Shown one piece after another: positions 8,307 through 17,712 of a DNA stretch of 54,575 bases. A program made the translations under genes and the position numbers. Under the pieces are notes generated by a model, which was given only the letters and a program-made list of their open reading frames with translations, was not told where the DNA came from and searched no databases. How positions within the stretch are numbered: position 1 is the stretch's first letter; each line of letters starts with the position of its first letter. This stretch comes from Pseudomonadota bacterium (GTDB taxonomy: Bacteria; Pseudomonadota; Gammaproteobacteria; Xanthomonadales; Xanthomonadaceae): positions 1 through 54,575 of the forward strand of contig JAFEEL010000063.1 of assembly GCA_018241125.1 (NCBI GenBank). The letters run 5' to 3'.

Positions 8307-9371
8307 ATGCGCAAGATCGTCCACATCGACATGGATGCGTTCTACGCCTCGGTCGAGCAGCGCGACGATCCGTCGCTGCGCGGGCGCCCGGTGGTGGTCG
8401 CCTGGCGTGGCGCGCGCTCGGTGGTGTGCGCGGCGTCGTACGAAGCGCGCCGGTTCGGCGTGCGCTCGGCGATGCCGGCGATCCGCGCCGAACGGCTGTG
8501 TCCAGATGCGGTGTTCGTACCGCCGGATTTCCCGCGCTATCGGCAGGCATCGCAGCAGGCGCGGGAAATTTTCCTGCGACACACGGATCTGGTGGAACCG
8601 CTGTCGCTCGACGAGGCGTATCTGGACGTCACCGCAAACCATCTCGGCCTGGCTTCGGCGACCGCCGTCGCGCAAACGATCCGCGCATCGATCCGCGACG
8701 AGATCGCGCTGACTGCATCGGCCGGGGTAGCGCCGAACAAGTTTCTCGCCAAGATCGCCTCGGACTGGAACAAGCCGGATGGATTGTTCGTGATCCGCCC
8801 GCACGCGGTCGAAGCCTTCCTGCACCCGCTGCCGGTCGGGCGCATCCCCGGCGTCGGCAAGGTGATGGAAGGCAAGCTCGCCGCGCTCGGCATCGCCACC
8901 GTCGGCGCGCTGCGGCAGGTGGCCTTGATCGAACTCGAGCGCCGCTTCGGGCGCTATGGCCGTCGCTTGCACGAACTCTCGCAAGGCATCGATCCGCGCG
9001 CGGTGAATCCGCATCAGCCGACCCAATCGATCTCAGCCGAAGACACCTTCAGCGCCGATCTGCCGCTCGACGCAATCGCGCCGCACATCGTGCGGCTGGC
9101 CAAAAAAACGTGGGCTGCGGCCAGCCGTGAATCGCAACGCATCGGCCGCACCGCCGTACTCAAGCTCAAGACCTCGGACTTCCGCATCCTCACCCGCAGC
9201 CACACACCGCCGCAGCCGCCGGCAAGCGCGGACGAGTTGGCCGCGCATGCGCTCGACTTGCGCGCGCGCGTTCGGATGCCGGAGGACACGCTGTATCGGC
9301 TCGTCGGCGTCGGCTTGGGCAACTTCCGCGATGCCGACGCCGCACTGCCGCAGCCGGAACTGTTCGATTGA
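8307..9371 (+). CDS. dinB: DNA polymerase IV (Y-family translesion polymerase)
   Basis: Error-prone Y-family polymerase that extends primers past minor-groove lesions and misaligned ends. 354 aa, the normal length. Catalytic acidic residues are present: Asp in IVHIDMDAFYASVE (residue 8 region) and Asp-Glu in EPLSLDEAYLDVT (about 100). The palm signature SAGVAPNKFLAKIASD, the thumb helix-hairpin-helix LPVGRIPGVGKVMEGKLAALG and the little-finger domain follow. The C-terminus PQPELFD resembles a beta-clamp-binding pentapeptide (QxxLF). No LexA box was recognised in the 110 bp upstream. Confidence 0.96.
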   Translation: MRKIVHIDMDAFYASVEQRDDPSLRGRPVVVAWRGARSVVCAASYEARRFGVRSAMPAIRAERLCPDAVFVPPDFPRYRQASQQAREIFLRHTDLVEPLSLDEAYLDVTANHLGLASATAVAQTIRASIRDEIALTASAGVAPNKFLAKIASDWNKPDGLFVIRPHAVEAFLHPLPVGRIPGVGKVMEGKLAALGIATVGALRQVALIELERRFGRYGRRLHELSQGIDPRAVNPHQPTQSISAEDTFSADLPLDAIAPHIVRLAKKTWAAASRESQRIGRTAVLKLKTSDFRILTRSHTPPQPPASADELAAHALDLRARVRMPEDTLYRLVGVGLGNFRDADAALPQPELFD

Positions 9372-9403
9372 CCCGCGGCACCGCATGCCACCGCTGCGAT
9401 GGC

Positions 9404-10450
9404 CTATGCGCGCAGGCTCGCGGTATCGATCACGAAGCGATAGCGCACGTCGCCGCGCAGCATGCGCTCGTAGGCGTCGTTGATCTGATCCATGCGGATG
9501 ACTTCGATGTCCGCTGCGATGGCGTGCTCGGCGCAGAAGTCGAGCATGTCTTGCGTCTGCGCGATGCCACCGATCAACGACCCGACCAGCTTGCGACGGC
9601 GCATGATGAGCGCGCCGGCGGCGACCGGCGAGGGCGTCTCGGGCACGCCGAGCAGGATCATGCAGCCATCGACCTTCAACAGGCTCAAGTAGGCGTTGTA
9701 ATCGTGCGGGGCCGACACGCTGTCGATGATGAAGTCGAAACTGCCGGCCAGCCGCTTGAAGGTTTGCGCATCGCCGGTCGCGGCGAACGCGTGCGCGCCC
9801 AGTGCCAGCGCATCGCCGCGCTTGGATTCGGATGTGCTCAGCACGGTGACCTTCGCGCCGAGCGCGACACCGAATTTCACCGCCATGTGGCCCAGCCCGC
9901 CAAGCCCGACCACGGCCACGCAGTCGCCCGCCTTCACGCCGTAGTGACGCATCGGCGAATAGGTGGTGATGCCCGCGCACAGCAGCGGCGCGGCGCGATC
10001 CAGCGCGATGCCGGCGGGGATCGACAACACGTAGTTTTCATCGACCACGATGCGGGTGGAATAACCGCCGTAAGTCGGCGCGCCGTCGGCGTCGCGTGCG
10101 TTGTAGGTGGCGGTCATGCCGGTGTCGCAATATTGCTCTTCACCCGCGTGGCACTGCGCGCATTGACGACAGGAATCGACGAAGCAGCCCACGCCGACCG
10201 CATCGCCGATCTTGAATTTCGTCGCCGCACTTCCCAAAGCAATCACGTGGCCGACGATCTCATGGCCCGGCACCATCGGGAAAATCCCGCCACCCCATTC
10301 GTCGCGCGCCTGATGGATGTCGGAGTGGCACACGCCGCAATAGGCGATGTCGATGACCACGTCGTGCGCGCGCGGATCGCGGCGCTGGATGGTCAGCGGC
10401 GCGAGCGGCGCTTTGGCTGCATGGGCGGCGTACGCGGCAGTGGTGGACAT
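9404..10450 (-). CDS. Zinc-dependent NAD(P)-alcohol dehydrogenase (CAD/YahK type)
   Basis: Medium-chain dehydrogenase/reductase, 348 aa. Catalytic zinc site GVCHSDIHQARDEWGG (Cys and His) with PMVPGHEIVGHV; structural zinc site with four Cys in CRQCAQCHAGEEQYC; cofactor motif AVVGLGGLGHMAVKFGVALGAKVTVLSTSESK. This matches the cinnamyl-alcohol dehydrogenase/YahK branch, usually NADPH-dependent aldehyde reductases of broad range. The start at 10450 (MSTTAAYAAH) is chosen by alignment; the frame runs on to 10495. Its 5' end lies only 71 bp from the left duplication of the transposon, so the insertion may have replaced distal promoter DNA. Confidence 0.93.
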   Translation of the reverse strand: MSTTAAYAAHAAKAPLAPLTIQRRDPRAHDVVIDIAYCGVCHSDIHQARDEWGGGIFPMVPGHEIVGHVIALGSAATKFKIGDAVGVGCFVDSCRQCAQCHAGEEQYCDTGMTATYNARDADGAPTYGGYSTRIVVDENYVLSIPAGIALDRAAPLLCAGITTYSPMRHYGVKAGDCVAVVGLGGLGHMAVKFGVALGAKVTVLSTSESKRGDALALGAHAFAATGDAQTFKRLAGSFDFIIDSVSAPHDYNAYLSLLKVDGCMILLGVPETPSPVAAGALIMRRRKLVGSLIGGIAQTQDMLDFCAEHAIAADIEVIRMDQINDAYERMLRGDVRYRFVIDTASLRA

Positions 10451-10526
10451 GGAACCATCTCCGTGGCGTGGAAGCCGCATCCTACCCGATGCCAAGGGCG
10501 ACCCGGCATTGGTTCTGCGTTATCAC

Positions 10527-10665
10527 TGTCGCCGGACAATGGTGTCGTATCCCAGAATGCATGTAACTCGTTGATTGATGGACGTCTCAAGAGCTCGCAA
10601 TTTTCTAAAGTTCTATCCTGAAATTTGCGCCCCTGTCCGACTCCCTGCAAATAAAGATCGATCCT
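10527..10665 (+). repeat. Left end of the Tn7-like element with three TnsB-site-like repeats
   Basis: The terminus TGTCGCCGG is followed by a 19-bp repeat at 10535-10553 (GACAATGGTGTCGTATCCC), a second at 10601-10619 whose core is TAAAGTTCTATCC, and a third at 10647-10665 (GCAAATAAAGATCGATCCT). All face the same way. By eye they match the right-end repeat GACAATAAAGTCCTATCGC at 14, 11 and 12 of 19 positions. Three spaced sites is the arrangement of the Tn7 left end. The first repeat begins 8 bp from the terminus, exactly as at the other end. tnsE ends 16 bp further in, so there is no cargo on this side. Confidence 0.8.
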
Positions 10666-10680
10666 TGAGGGTCTCACACG

Positions 10681-12324
10681 TCAGGCGGCGTCCAAGCCAA
10701 GCTTCTCGATGAGCCGAGCTGCCCATTGCTTCGCCAGCTTATCCTTCTGTTCGCGGGGAATCAGCATCTTCGGAATCCGTTCACAACGGCAATGAGTGGC
10801 CAGCTCGGTTTCGATCCTGCCGAGCCAGTTTCCTCCGTTGTCGACCAGTCCGTCCAGCACGCGCGTCACCGCATCCTCGATCTGATCCGGCATCGCCTGG
10901 CCCTCGAAGTGAAGCGCCATCATCGAGAGCGCGGCGATCCCCGTGCGCTCGACATCGAGCAACGCTATCGGCGGCTGTCCAAGCCGCCTGATGACGACCA
11001 CCATGGCAGCCCGGGGATGGGAACCGGCAGTCGAGATCGCGCGACCCTGCTTGAGCTGGACGGGAGCCATCTCGAACTGCACGCGCGGAAGCTTGTCCCG
11101 CATGTACCGCGTGGTCTCATCCAGCGCGTCCAGATCGCCGATCGTCGCCCAGGCGGCGGACGCGAGCATCTTGAAGTCCACGGGCGGCAGCCTTGCCCCA
11201 CCCGCCCGTTCTCCAGCAGTGACAGGAACCGCCTTGGTCGTGGTCGCTTTGCGCTTCTTGCTGGAAGGCCTTTTCCCTGATGGCTTGCGCGGCGGTCGCT
11301 CGACTTCTACCGCCTGCCGATGAACCTTGACCCGATTTTCGAACGCCAGTTGCTTGCTTCCGATCTGAACGGTTTTCGGACTGCGGCCGTTGGTGCTGCC
11401 CGAGTCACCTTCGTCGACATCTGCTTCCTTCTCGGGGTTCTTCGATTCTTCATCCGGACGCGCCGGCGTGGGACCCTTGCCTTTCCCCGTGGCGCCCGCA
11501 GGGTCTGTGGACGACCCCGGGATGGCCTTCTTGAATCCTGGATGGCCAAAGTCGAGTTCATGGAACGGCAGCCGCCGTCCGGAGAGGCTTTTCAACTCCA
11601 GTACGAACCACTGGCTTCCATTGCGGACTCCGCGAAAGGACCATTGCGATGGACCGATCGGTGGAGGTTCAAACATGACGTACGGCTTTCCTGCCGATAG
11701 GCGCAGGATGCTGTCCCAGGATCGCCGGGCCTGCGGATCCAGAACGGTCCAGGCGAACTCCATGGCGAATTGCTTGCCGATACAACTCTTCGGCATCTCC
11801 CGGGTGAATCGCAGTTGGGCAGACGACCGATCACCAGGCTGGTCGGGGTAGTACAACTGTTCGATGCCTGCCGGACGCATCGCTGCCAACGCCATCGCGC
11901 GGTTGTGAATGAACAGCGCACGCATCAGTTCGACGACCGGGATCAGCACGTCACCTTGATCGTTCCGGTACCGAAACAATCGCTGGGTCCCTGCCTTGCC
12001 CTCGGGCAGTGGATACAACGACCGCGGCACGTCGGCAGACGTGATCACTTCGTATCGCGATAGGTCAGCAATGACGCCCTGTCCCTCAACGCCCAAGGCG
12101 TCGTCCAGCTTGAGCAACCCCTGGTCGAACCAGACGCCAAGGCTCAGGATCGGCAGCATGCCGATGGGCAGGCGCTGCTCGAAGAGCCGGCCGCTGCTGC
12201 GCCCACGGAACACGGCTCGGACCCACCACTCGTTCTTCTCGTTCCGGATCAGGCCCGCGATCCAGAACACCTCGACGGGCTCGTCCCCGTCGGCCTTGAC
12301 GGTTCGATAGATTACCCGTTTCAC
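10681..12324 (-). CDS. tnsE: Tn7-like transposition protein TnsE
   Basis: Target selector that, in Tn7, directs insertion into conjugating plasmids and replicating DNA by recognising 3'-recessed ends and the sliding clamp. 547 aa from GTG 12324, close to Tn7 TnsE (538 aa). Family features: VFWIAGLIRNEKNEWWVRAVF at the N-terminus, VIPVVELMRALF-like region (LIPVVELMRALFIHN), VMFEPPPIGPSQWSFRG, LPFHELDFGHPGF, then a basic Ser/Lys-rich linker (about 270-370) and a conserved C-terminal domain. The GTG start overlaps the tnsD stop by 4 bp (GTGA), which settles the start; the ATG at 12420 lies inside tnsD. The frame is uninterrupted, so this is the only intact tns gene here. Confidence 0.88.
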   Translation of the reverse strand: MKRVIYRTVKADGDEPVEVFWIAGLIRNEKNEWWVRAVFRGRSSGRLFEQRLPIGMLPILSLGVWFDQGLLKLDDALGVEGQGVIADLSRYEVITSADVPRSLYPLPEGKAGTQRLFRYRNDQGDVLIPVVELMRALFIHNRAMALAAMRPAGIEQLYYPDQPGDRSSAQLRFTREMPKSCIGKQFAMEFAWTVLDPQARRSWDSILRLSAGKPYVMFEPPPIGPSQWSFRGVRNGSQWFVLELKSLSGRRLPFHELDFGHPGFKKAIPGSSTDPAGATGKGKGPTPARPDEESKNPEKEADVDEGDSGSTNGRSPKTVQIGSKQLAFENRVKVHRQAVEVERPPRKPSGKRPSSKKRKATTTKAVPVTAGERAGGARLPPVDFKMLASAAWATIGDLDALDETTRYMRDKLPRVQFEMAPVQLKQGRAISTAGSHPRAAMVVVIRRLGQPPIALLDVERTGIAALSMMALHFEGQAMPDQIEDAVTRVLDGLVDNGGNWLGRIETELATHCRCERIPKMLIPREQKDKLAKQWAARLIEKLGLDAA

Positions 12325-13918
12325 GCGGCCGCCCGGCGTGGCTGATTCCACACGGCGATTCGCGCGGCGATCATCGGCAGGTGTCGGACCGTCAATCCCG
12401 CAACGCGCATGACGCGCCAAGGCACGAGCGGCACTTCCTGGTTGCAGAACTCGCCGAGTACGAATCCAACGCGGCGCTGCTGGAAGTCTTCGATGCTCTC
12501 GGTTTCAGCCTTCAGGCACGCGAGGGTGCGAGGAAGCTTGTTGGAACGCTTGGCGAACCAGCAGCGTTTCGCCACGTCGCGTTCGATCTCCGCTACCGTG
12601 ACCCGAACGGGCGGCAAACGGTCGCGTATCTTCAGCGACGCCTGGCGAACCTGCTCGCTCAGGGCGATATCCATCGCACCCCAGTTCAACCGTGGTCCGC
12701 GGTCGCGCATGTTGCGGCGTTGTAGCTCGTCTCGTTGCCGCTCGTGGACATCCGTCACAACGCCTTTCGACGCCACGGTGGCTTCGAGGCGGCGCTCTCG
12801 CGGGTACGCCTTCCACGGATTCGCCAGGCCAAGGTCGTTGGCCAGCCGGACCACGGTCTTGGGATCGATGTCCAGCCGTCGCGCGATCTCGCGAAGTGAA
12901 CAGCCGGATCGGATCGCTTTCTGCAGTGCGGGTTTCAACAGCGGCCCATATCGCAGGAACCGTGGCGGTCCCAGCGTCTGCGTCTGCTCGTGGAAGCTGC
13001 GGGTGTAGACGTATCCACACGTGCAGGAGAACACGCCCACGGCATGGCCATGATTGCGGTGCTGCTCAAACCCGGTGACGACGTCCTGGTTCCGATGTTC
13101 GGCCAACGGATTTCGACAGGCCCATGGACTTTGTCCGAAAGGCGAAGCGTGTGCGTCACAGTGCTGCAGCAGATCCTGCAAGAGAAGGTGGTACAGCGGA
13201 TGCGTGGCCTTCCGGTGCTTGCGCACCATCGCCGCCAGCCAATCGCCCGCAAAGCGATCGCCGTCCATGACGTCGGGAAGCGCCGACAGACACTCAACCA
13301 AGTGATTCCGCATCCGTGCAGCCAGCTCGGCTTGCTTCATGCGTGTGGGCGACACAGCCAGCCCCGCCCCCAACATTTTCCGCCGGTACCACGACGTCCA
13401 GTCGCGGAACGATTGGGCCAGACCCGGATCGAGTAGCAACGCTGCACTGCTCTTCGCCAATCGCACGAGCACCGCCCGTTCGGTCGTCGCCAGATCCCGC
13501 AACAGCGGTCGAGCGTGCCATGGACAGTTCTCGCGGCTCGCATGCACAAACGCGTGGCGACTGTGTCCGGCCAGGTCCACGGTGCTCTGCTGCAAGAGGC
13601 AGCAGTGGTCGGGACACACCAGGACGCTGGGCAATTGGTGGACCCGTCGCCAGTAGTACTCGCCATGCCGCACCCGCATCTCTGCCAGACACAGGTGACA
13701 GAAGCGAAGGCGCGTGATCCGTCCGGCGCGAAAGGCGGCCATGCCCAGCCGGACCAACAGCCCATCCGTGTTTCCGCAACGCAATGCGTCCCTGGCGTGC
13801 GTGCGCATCGCCGGCGGCTGGAACGCCGTGTAGTACGGCAGCAGCGTCATCGTGTTGATGATCCTGTCGACGTCCAGACCGCGTGCGGCCGGGATGCGGC
13901 TGGCCAACACCGGCAGGG
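12321..13918 (-). pseudogene. tnsD: tnsD/tniQ target selector, 5'-truncated
   Basis: TnsD binds the 3' end of glmS and recruits TnsC for site-specific insertion. About 531 codons remain, beginning LPVLASRIPAARGL. The ~45 N-terminal residues expected from Tn7 TnsD are missing. The TniQ zinc finger survives as RFCHLCLAEM ... VLVCPDHC (two Cys, then Cys-x2-His). Further TnsD marks: MVRKHRKATHPLYHLLLQDLL, SLREIARRLDIDPKTVVRLAND, RLNWGAMD and ETESIEDFQQRRVG. Upstream of ~13918 the frame is an out-of-frame reading of tnsB, so an internal deletion joined the two. No SD/ATG is evident at the junction. The residual protein, if made, would lack its start region and its partner TnsC. Confidence 0.85.
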
Positions 13919-14778
13919 AGACCGCGCAGGTCCTTGTCGTAGATCTTGGCGCCCATGCGCTTGCGCTTGATCTCCAGGCGGATGTGGTCCTTGTCGACCC
14001 AGTACTGGAACTGCCGGGCGGTGGGCACACCGCCTTCCTTCTTGGCCAGGTCGTTGGGCACATGCACGATGCGCCCGGTTTCGGGATCGATCGTCTTGTC
14101 CGCGAAGTAGTTGTCGATGACGTATCCGAAGGTGTCCTTCAGCATCCACTTGCGTTTCCGGTCGCTGGCGTAACAGCGCGAGATGGCGACCCGGAAGATC
14201 TTGCGGATCGCTTCGGTGATGTTGATGCCTTTTTCAGTGCCGTACTTTCGCGGGCGACCGCGCTTTTTCGAGGAGGCCTTGCGCGTCTTGCCCTTCCCGC
14301 CGGAGTGCCGGTAGTCGGGCAGCAGCGCGTTGGGCGTCAGGCCGCGCACCCAAAAGCGGCGCAGGTACCGGTACATCGTCGTGCGCGTCACGTTCCTGAC
14401 GCCGCCTTCGGTGTTCGTGCGCGCCTTCTTCACCGTCTCTTCCACCAGGGCTGCGCGCCGATGGGGGCTGAAGATGTCCGGCGCGTCACGGACCAGGTTC
14501 TCGATCAGCTTCCACGCCCGGTCGCGGATGCCCTTGTGGCTGGCCTTCACTCCCGATTCGGCGACCAGCACCCGATAGGGGTCTTCCAGCATCAAGCTGG
14601 CGGTGCCCGCCTCGAGTTCATCGAGCAGGGGCTGCACGGGAACGATCGCCGGCAACGCCTTGTCCACCTCCACCTGAATCGTCGCGACCGAGGTGTTGTC
14701 GGGGGACATCCAGATCACGCGGAGGCGCTTGGTTGGCGCGTCGGCAAAGTCGATCAGATCGCCAAGACGCAGGATCAT
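13919..14778 (-). pseudogene. tnsB: tnsB transposase, 3'-truncated (catalytic core lost)
   Basis: TnsB binds the end repeats and cuts and joins the 3' ends of Tn7. About 286 codons remain from ATG 14778 (MILRLGDLIDFADAP). The preserved part is the N-terminal DNA-binding region: RTTMYRYLRRFWVRGLTPNALLPDYRHSGGKGKTR, RGRPRKYG, PTARQFQYWVDKDH and KRMGAKIYDKDLRGL. The match to Tn7 TnsB (QTPNALIPDYKNSG, GVYKKDVRPL) stops there. The DDE catalytic domain is absent, replaced by tnsD sequence in another frame. The residual frame runs to a stop near 13294 as an out-of-frame tail. ATG overlaps the tnsA stop (ATGA). A truncated product might still bind the ends and act as a repressor; that is inference. 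Confidence 0.87.
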
Positions 14779-15163
14779 GCCTGCCTCCTTTCCGACTGCG
14801 GCTTCGCCAAAACGGTCAGGCGGCTGATTGAGTCGCCGGTCGAGAACGGGCGATCGAGATCTAGTCCGAGCAGGCGATTGGCCGCAAGGTGCCGAAGCAC
14901 GGTCAGGCCTTCGCCAGGCTTGAACTGGCAGGTGTTTTCCAGATGCGACAGGAACTCCCGGATCAATCCGCCGCGAACGCGCTGAAACTGCGCCAGAAAC
15001 TGGCTGCAGCGGTCGTTCCAGTAGTCCGGGTGCGGCTGTTCGAAGTGCTCGAGCGATCGCATTTCGTGGAGCCATCGCAGCGAATCGATGCGCTGTTTCG
15101 GCAGGTCGCGATCCGTCACCAGGTACCACTCCACGTTTTCGCGCTGCCAGTACCGTTGGCGCG
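14775..15163 (-). pseudogene. tnsA: tnsA endonuclease, 5'-truncated (C-terminal domain only)
   Basis: TnsA cuts the 5' ends in Tn7 transposition. Only about 128 C-terminal codons remain, starting RQRYWQRENVEWYLVTD, which matches Tn7 TnsA ERRYWQQKQIPWFIFTD. It ends LLGLDLDRPFSTGDSISRLTVL, matching the TnsA C-terminus. The N-terminal restriction-enzyme-like catalytic core is gone. The break is at 15157-15167, where the sequence switches directly into an hsdM gene on the opposite strand. The TGA overlaps the tnsB start. Confidence 0.82.
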
Positions 15164-16464
15164 ATTGGGCCGCCGATCCACAGGGCATTACCGGCGACGA
15201 ATTGCTCGCCTTCATCAACAACGACGAGGCCGTGCGCGCAAATGGGAAGAAGAGCGCCGGCCTGTTTGCCTACCTCCGCGGCCTTTCCAGTTCCAATGGC
15301 GACAACCGCCGCGACGTGATAGCGACCGTATTCAAGGGCGTCGATAACCGCATGAAGAGCGGCTATCTTCTCCGCGACATTATAAATAAAGTCGGAAGCA
15401 TCCACTTTACCTCGTCTGACGAGCTTCATACTCTCGGCGCGCTTTACGAATCCATGCTCCGCGAAATGCGCGATGCGGCGGGGGATTCCGGCGAGTTCTA
15501 CACGCCTCGCGCCGTCGTGCGCTTCATGGTGGAAGTCACTGATCCGCAATTGGGCGAAACTGTTCTCGACCCCGCCAGCGGCACGGGTGGATTCCTAGTC
15601 GAAGCTTTCAATTATCTGGATAAGCAGGTTAAGACCGTAGCCGACCGCAAGCGGCTACAGAACGAAACCATCACAGGATGCGAGCCGAAATCGCTCCCGT
15701 ACCTTCTTTGCCAGATGAACCTTCTTCTGCACGGCCTCGACGCGCCGCAGATTGACCCCGACAATGCGCTTCGCTTCAAGCTCTCGGAAATCGGCGAGAA
15801 AGACCGCGTCGATATCATCCTCACTAATCCGCCCTTCGGCGGCGAGGAAGAGAGAGGCATCCAAGGCAACTTTCCAGAAGACCGGCAGACTTCCGAAACT
15901 GCGCTTTTGTTCTTGCAACTCATCATGCGCAAGCTCAAACGCCAGCGAACCGCCGCAGACCGTCCGGCACGCGCGGCGGTGGTAGTTCCGGATGGAACGT
16001 TATTCAACGTGGGCGTCGCCGCACGTATCAAAGAACAACTTCTCAAAGAGTTCAACCTCCATACGGTCGTCCGGCTTCCATTTGGTGTCTTTGAGCCATA
16101 CACGCCTATTCGGAGCAATATCCTGTTCTTCGACTTGAGCGGCTCGACAGAATCAACCTGGTACTACGAGGTTGCCATCCCCGATGGCCGCAAGAAGTAC
16201 ACAAAGACAAAGCCTCTGCGCCTAGAGGACCTAAAAGGTGCTTTCGAATGGTGGAATGAGCGCGAGGAGGGAGAATGGGCTTGGCGCGTCTCCGTACGTG
16301 ACATGGCCGCAGCTGGATACAACATCGACTTCCCAAATCCCAATCGACAAGAAGACGCGCCCCCTGACGATCCCTCGGTCGTTATGCGCATGATCGAAGA
16401 AAATCAAAAGGTTATACATGAGTCGATGGCTACTCTTAGCAAGATACTGGAAAGCCTCCGATGA
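15157..16464 (+). pseudogene. hsdM: Type I restriction-modification methyltransferase subunit HsdM, 5'-truncated
   Basis: N6-adenine methyltransferase subunit. Homology begins abruptly at WRDWAADPQGITGDELLAF, which normally lies well inside the protein, so roughly 80-100 N-terminal residues are lost at the tnsA junction. Retained: KSGYLLRDIINKVGSIHF, EFYTPRAVVRFMVE, SAM motif I DPASGTGGFLVEAF (Ser where Cys is more usual), and catalytic motif IV NPPFGGEEE. 435 codons remain and are open to the stop. The first upstream in-frame ATG (15088) lies in tnsA antisense DNA. The stop overlaps the hsdS start (ATGA). The region is visibly richer in A+T than the host genes. Confidence 0.85.
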
Positions 16465-17633
16465 GTAGAATGATGGAATTCGGCGATTTGGTCGTGGAAG
16501 ACAATCGCCTAATAAATGTTCTCGATGATGTTGAATACGCTTGCGGTGGCATCCGGCTGCACGGACAGGGCATTTTCGTCCGAGAATACAAGCAAGGTGT
16601 CGATCTGAAGAAAAAGTTTGTTCAGCACGAAATCAAAGAGGGAGACATCGTATATAGCACGTTGTTTGCAAAGGCAGGCGCCTTTGCAGTCGCAGAGGCT
16701 GGTTCGGAAGGGGTAGTCCTTTCTGAGAAATTTCCAACCTTTCGATTGATTTCTCAAGAAATTACTTTGGATTATCTCAAGTGGTTTTTTCGATCCGGTC
16801 AACTAAATCGGATCGCGGAAAAGCAGATGACCGGCATCGCCGCGTTTAGCCTCTCCCACCTAAGTAAGCGCAAATTCTTGAAGCTCAAAGTTCCGGTTCC
16901 CGACATCGCACGGCAAGAGGAAGTTGTTTCACGCTGCCTGGAGTCCCATGCTGCGGTTGCTCGCGCTATGCCCAGCGTCAAGAGCAATATTGCAACCGTA
17001 CAAAATCTTATTGGTTGCGCAGCAACTAAGTCCTTTGCCTCGTTACCTCGTTTTCGTATTTCAGAGATTGGCGACTACGTTCTGCGTGCCGTCGACATTC
17101 GGCCAAGCACGCTCTACAAGCAAGTCACAGTGGCAATGAAAAATCGCGGACTACGGCTACGTAGGGTTTGTGAAGGTTCTGAAATCAAGAGTCCCGGACA
17201 GGCATCTGTAGCAGAGGGCGATATCCTCTTTTCCCGCATAGACCTTTGGCAGGGGGCAATTGGCATAGTCGGAAAGGACTTAGAGGGTGCGGTTGTTACC
17301 CGCGACTTTCCTGTGTTCCGACTCAAGGAACACGATTCCTCGGCTAGAGAGCTTTTGCGCTACGTCTTTATGACACCAGAATTCGCGGCGCAAGCTAGGG
17401 ATGTTAGCCGAGGAACAACTGGTCGTAAGAAAATGAAACGCCCCGCCTTTCTGGAAATCAGAATTCCTTGGTGTGAACGAGCGCGCCGCGTTGAAGTCCT
17501 TGACGCTCTCCGTGAGGTTGAAAAACAGAGTGCAATACTGTCAGCCCGTTCCCAGAGACAATCCATTCTTGCGCGACAAATGGGTGCGTCTATTGTTTCC
17601 ACGCTTTACGCACAGGATTCCGGCCTTATCTGA
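16461..17633 (+). CDS. hsdS: Type I restriction-modification specificity subunit HsdS
   Basis: 390 aa DNA-recognition subunit, apparently full length. Two target-recognition domains are visible: the first ends around LSHLSKRKFLKLKVPVPDIARQEEVV and the second around TTGRKKMKRPAFLEIRIPWCERAR. Each is followed by the helical conserved region that spaces the two half-sites. Start ATG 16461 overlaps the hsdM stop. No hsdR is in the window and hsdM is broken, so this is probably an orphan that cannot restrict DNA alone; it could exchange with another type I system elsewhere. Base composition differs from the flanking genes, indicating acquisition. Confidence 0.88.
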   Translation: MSRMMEFGDLVVEDNRLINVLDDVEYACGGIRLHGQGIFVREYKQGVDLKKKFVQHEIKEGDIVYSTLFAKAGAFAVAEAGSEGVVLSEKFPTFRLISQEITLDYLKWFFRSGQLNRIAEKQMTGIAAFSLSHLSKRKFLKLKVPVPDIARQEEVVSRCLESHAAVARAMPSVKSNIATVQNLIGCAATKSFASLPRFRISEIGDYVLRAVDIRPSTLYKQVTVAMKNRGLRLRRVCEGSEIKSPGQASVAEGDILFSRIDLWQGAIGIVGKDLEGAVVTRDFPVFRLKEHDSSARELLRYVFMTPEFAAQARDVSRGTTGRKKMKRPAFLEIRIPWCERARRVEVLDALREVEKQSAILSARSQRQSILARQMGASIVSTLYAQDSGLI

Positions 17634-17689
17634 CCGCTGCCGAGTTTGACGCCAACTGTGTGAGCTCAGTAGACGATCGAGAAAACGGG

Positions 17690-17712
17690 AGAGGCGAACG
17701 CCTCTTTTCTTT
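17690..17712 (+). terminator. Rho-independent terminator after hsdS
   Basis: AGAGGC-GAAC-GCCTCT stem-loop (6-bp stem, 4-base loop) followed by TTTTCTTT, 57 bp past the hsdS stop. It is well formed for plus-strand transcription. Confidence 0.75.

Noticed and set aside
13294-15549. Single 751-aa ORF across the transposon
   Set aside because: Composite of antisense hsdM, out-of-frame tnsA, true tnsB codons and out-of-frame tnsD; only 13919-14778 is homologous in that frame.
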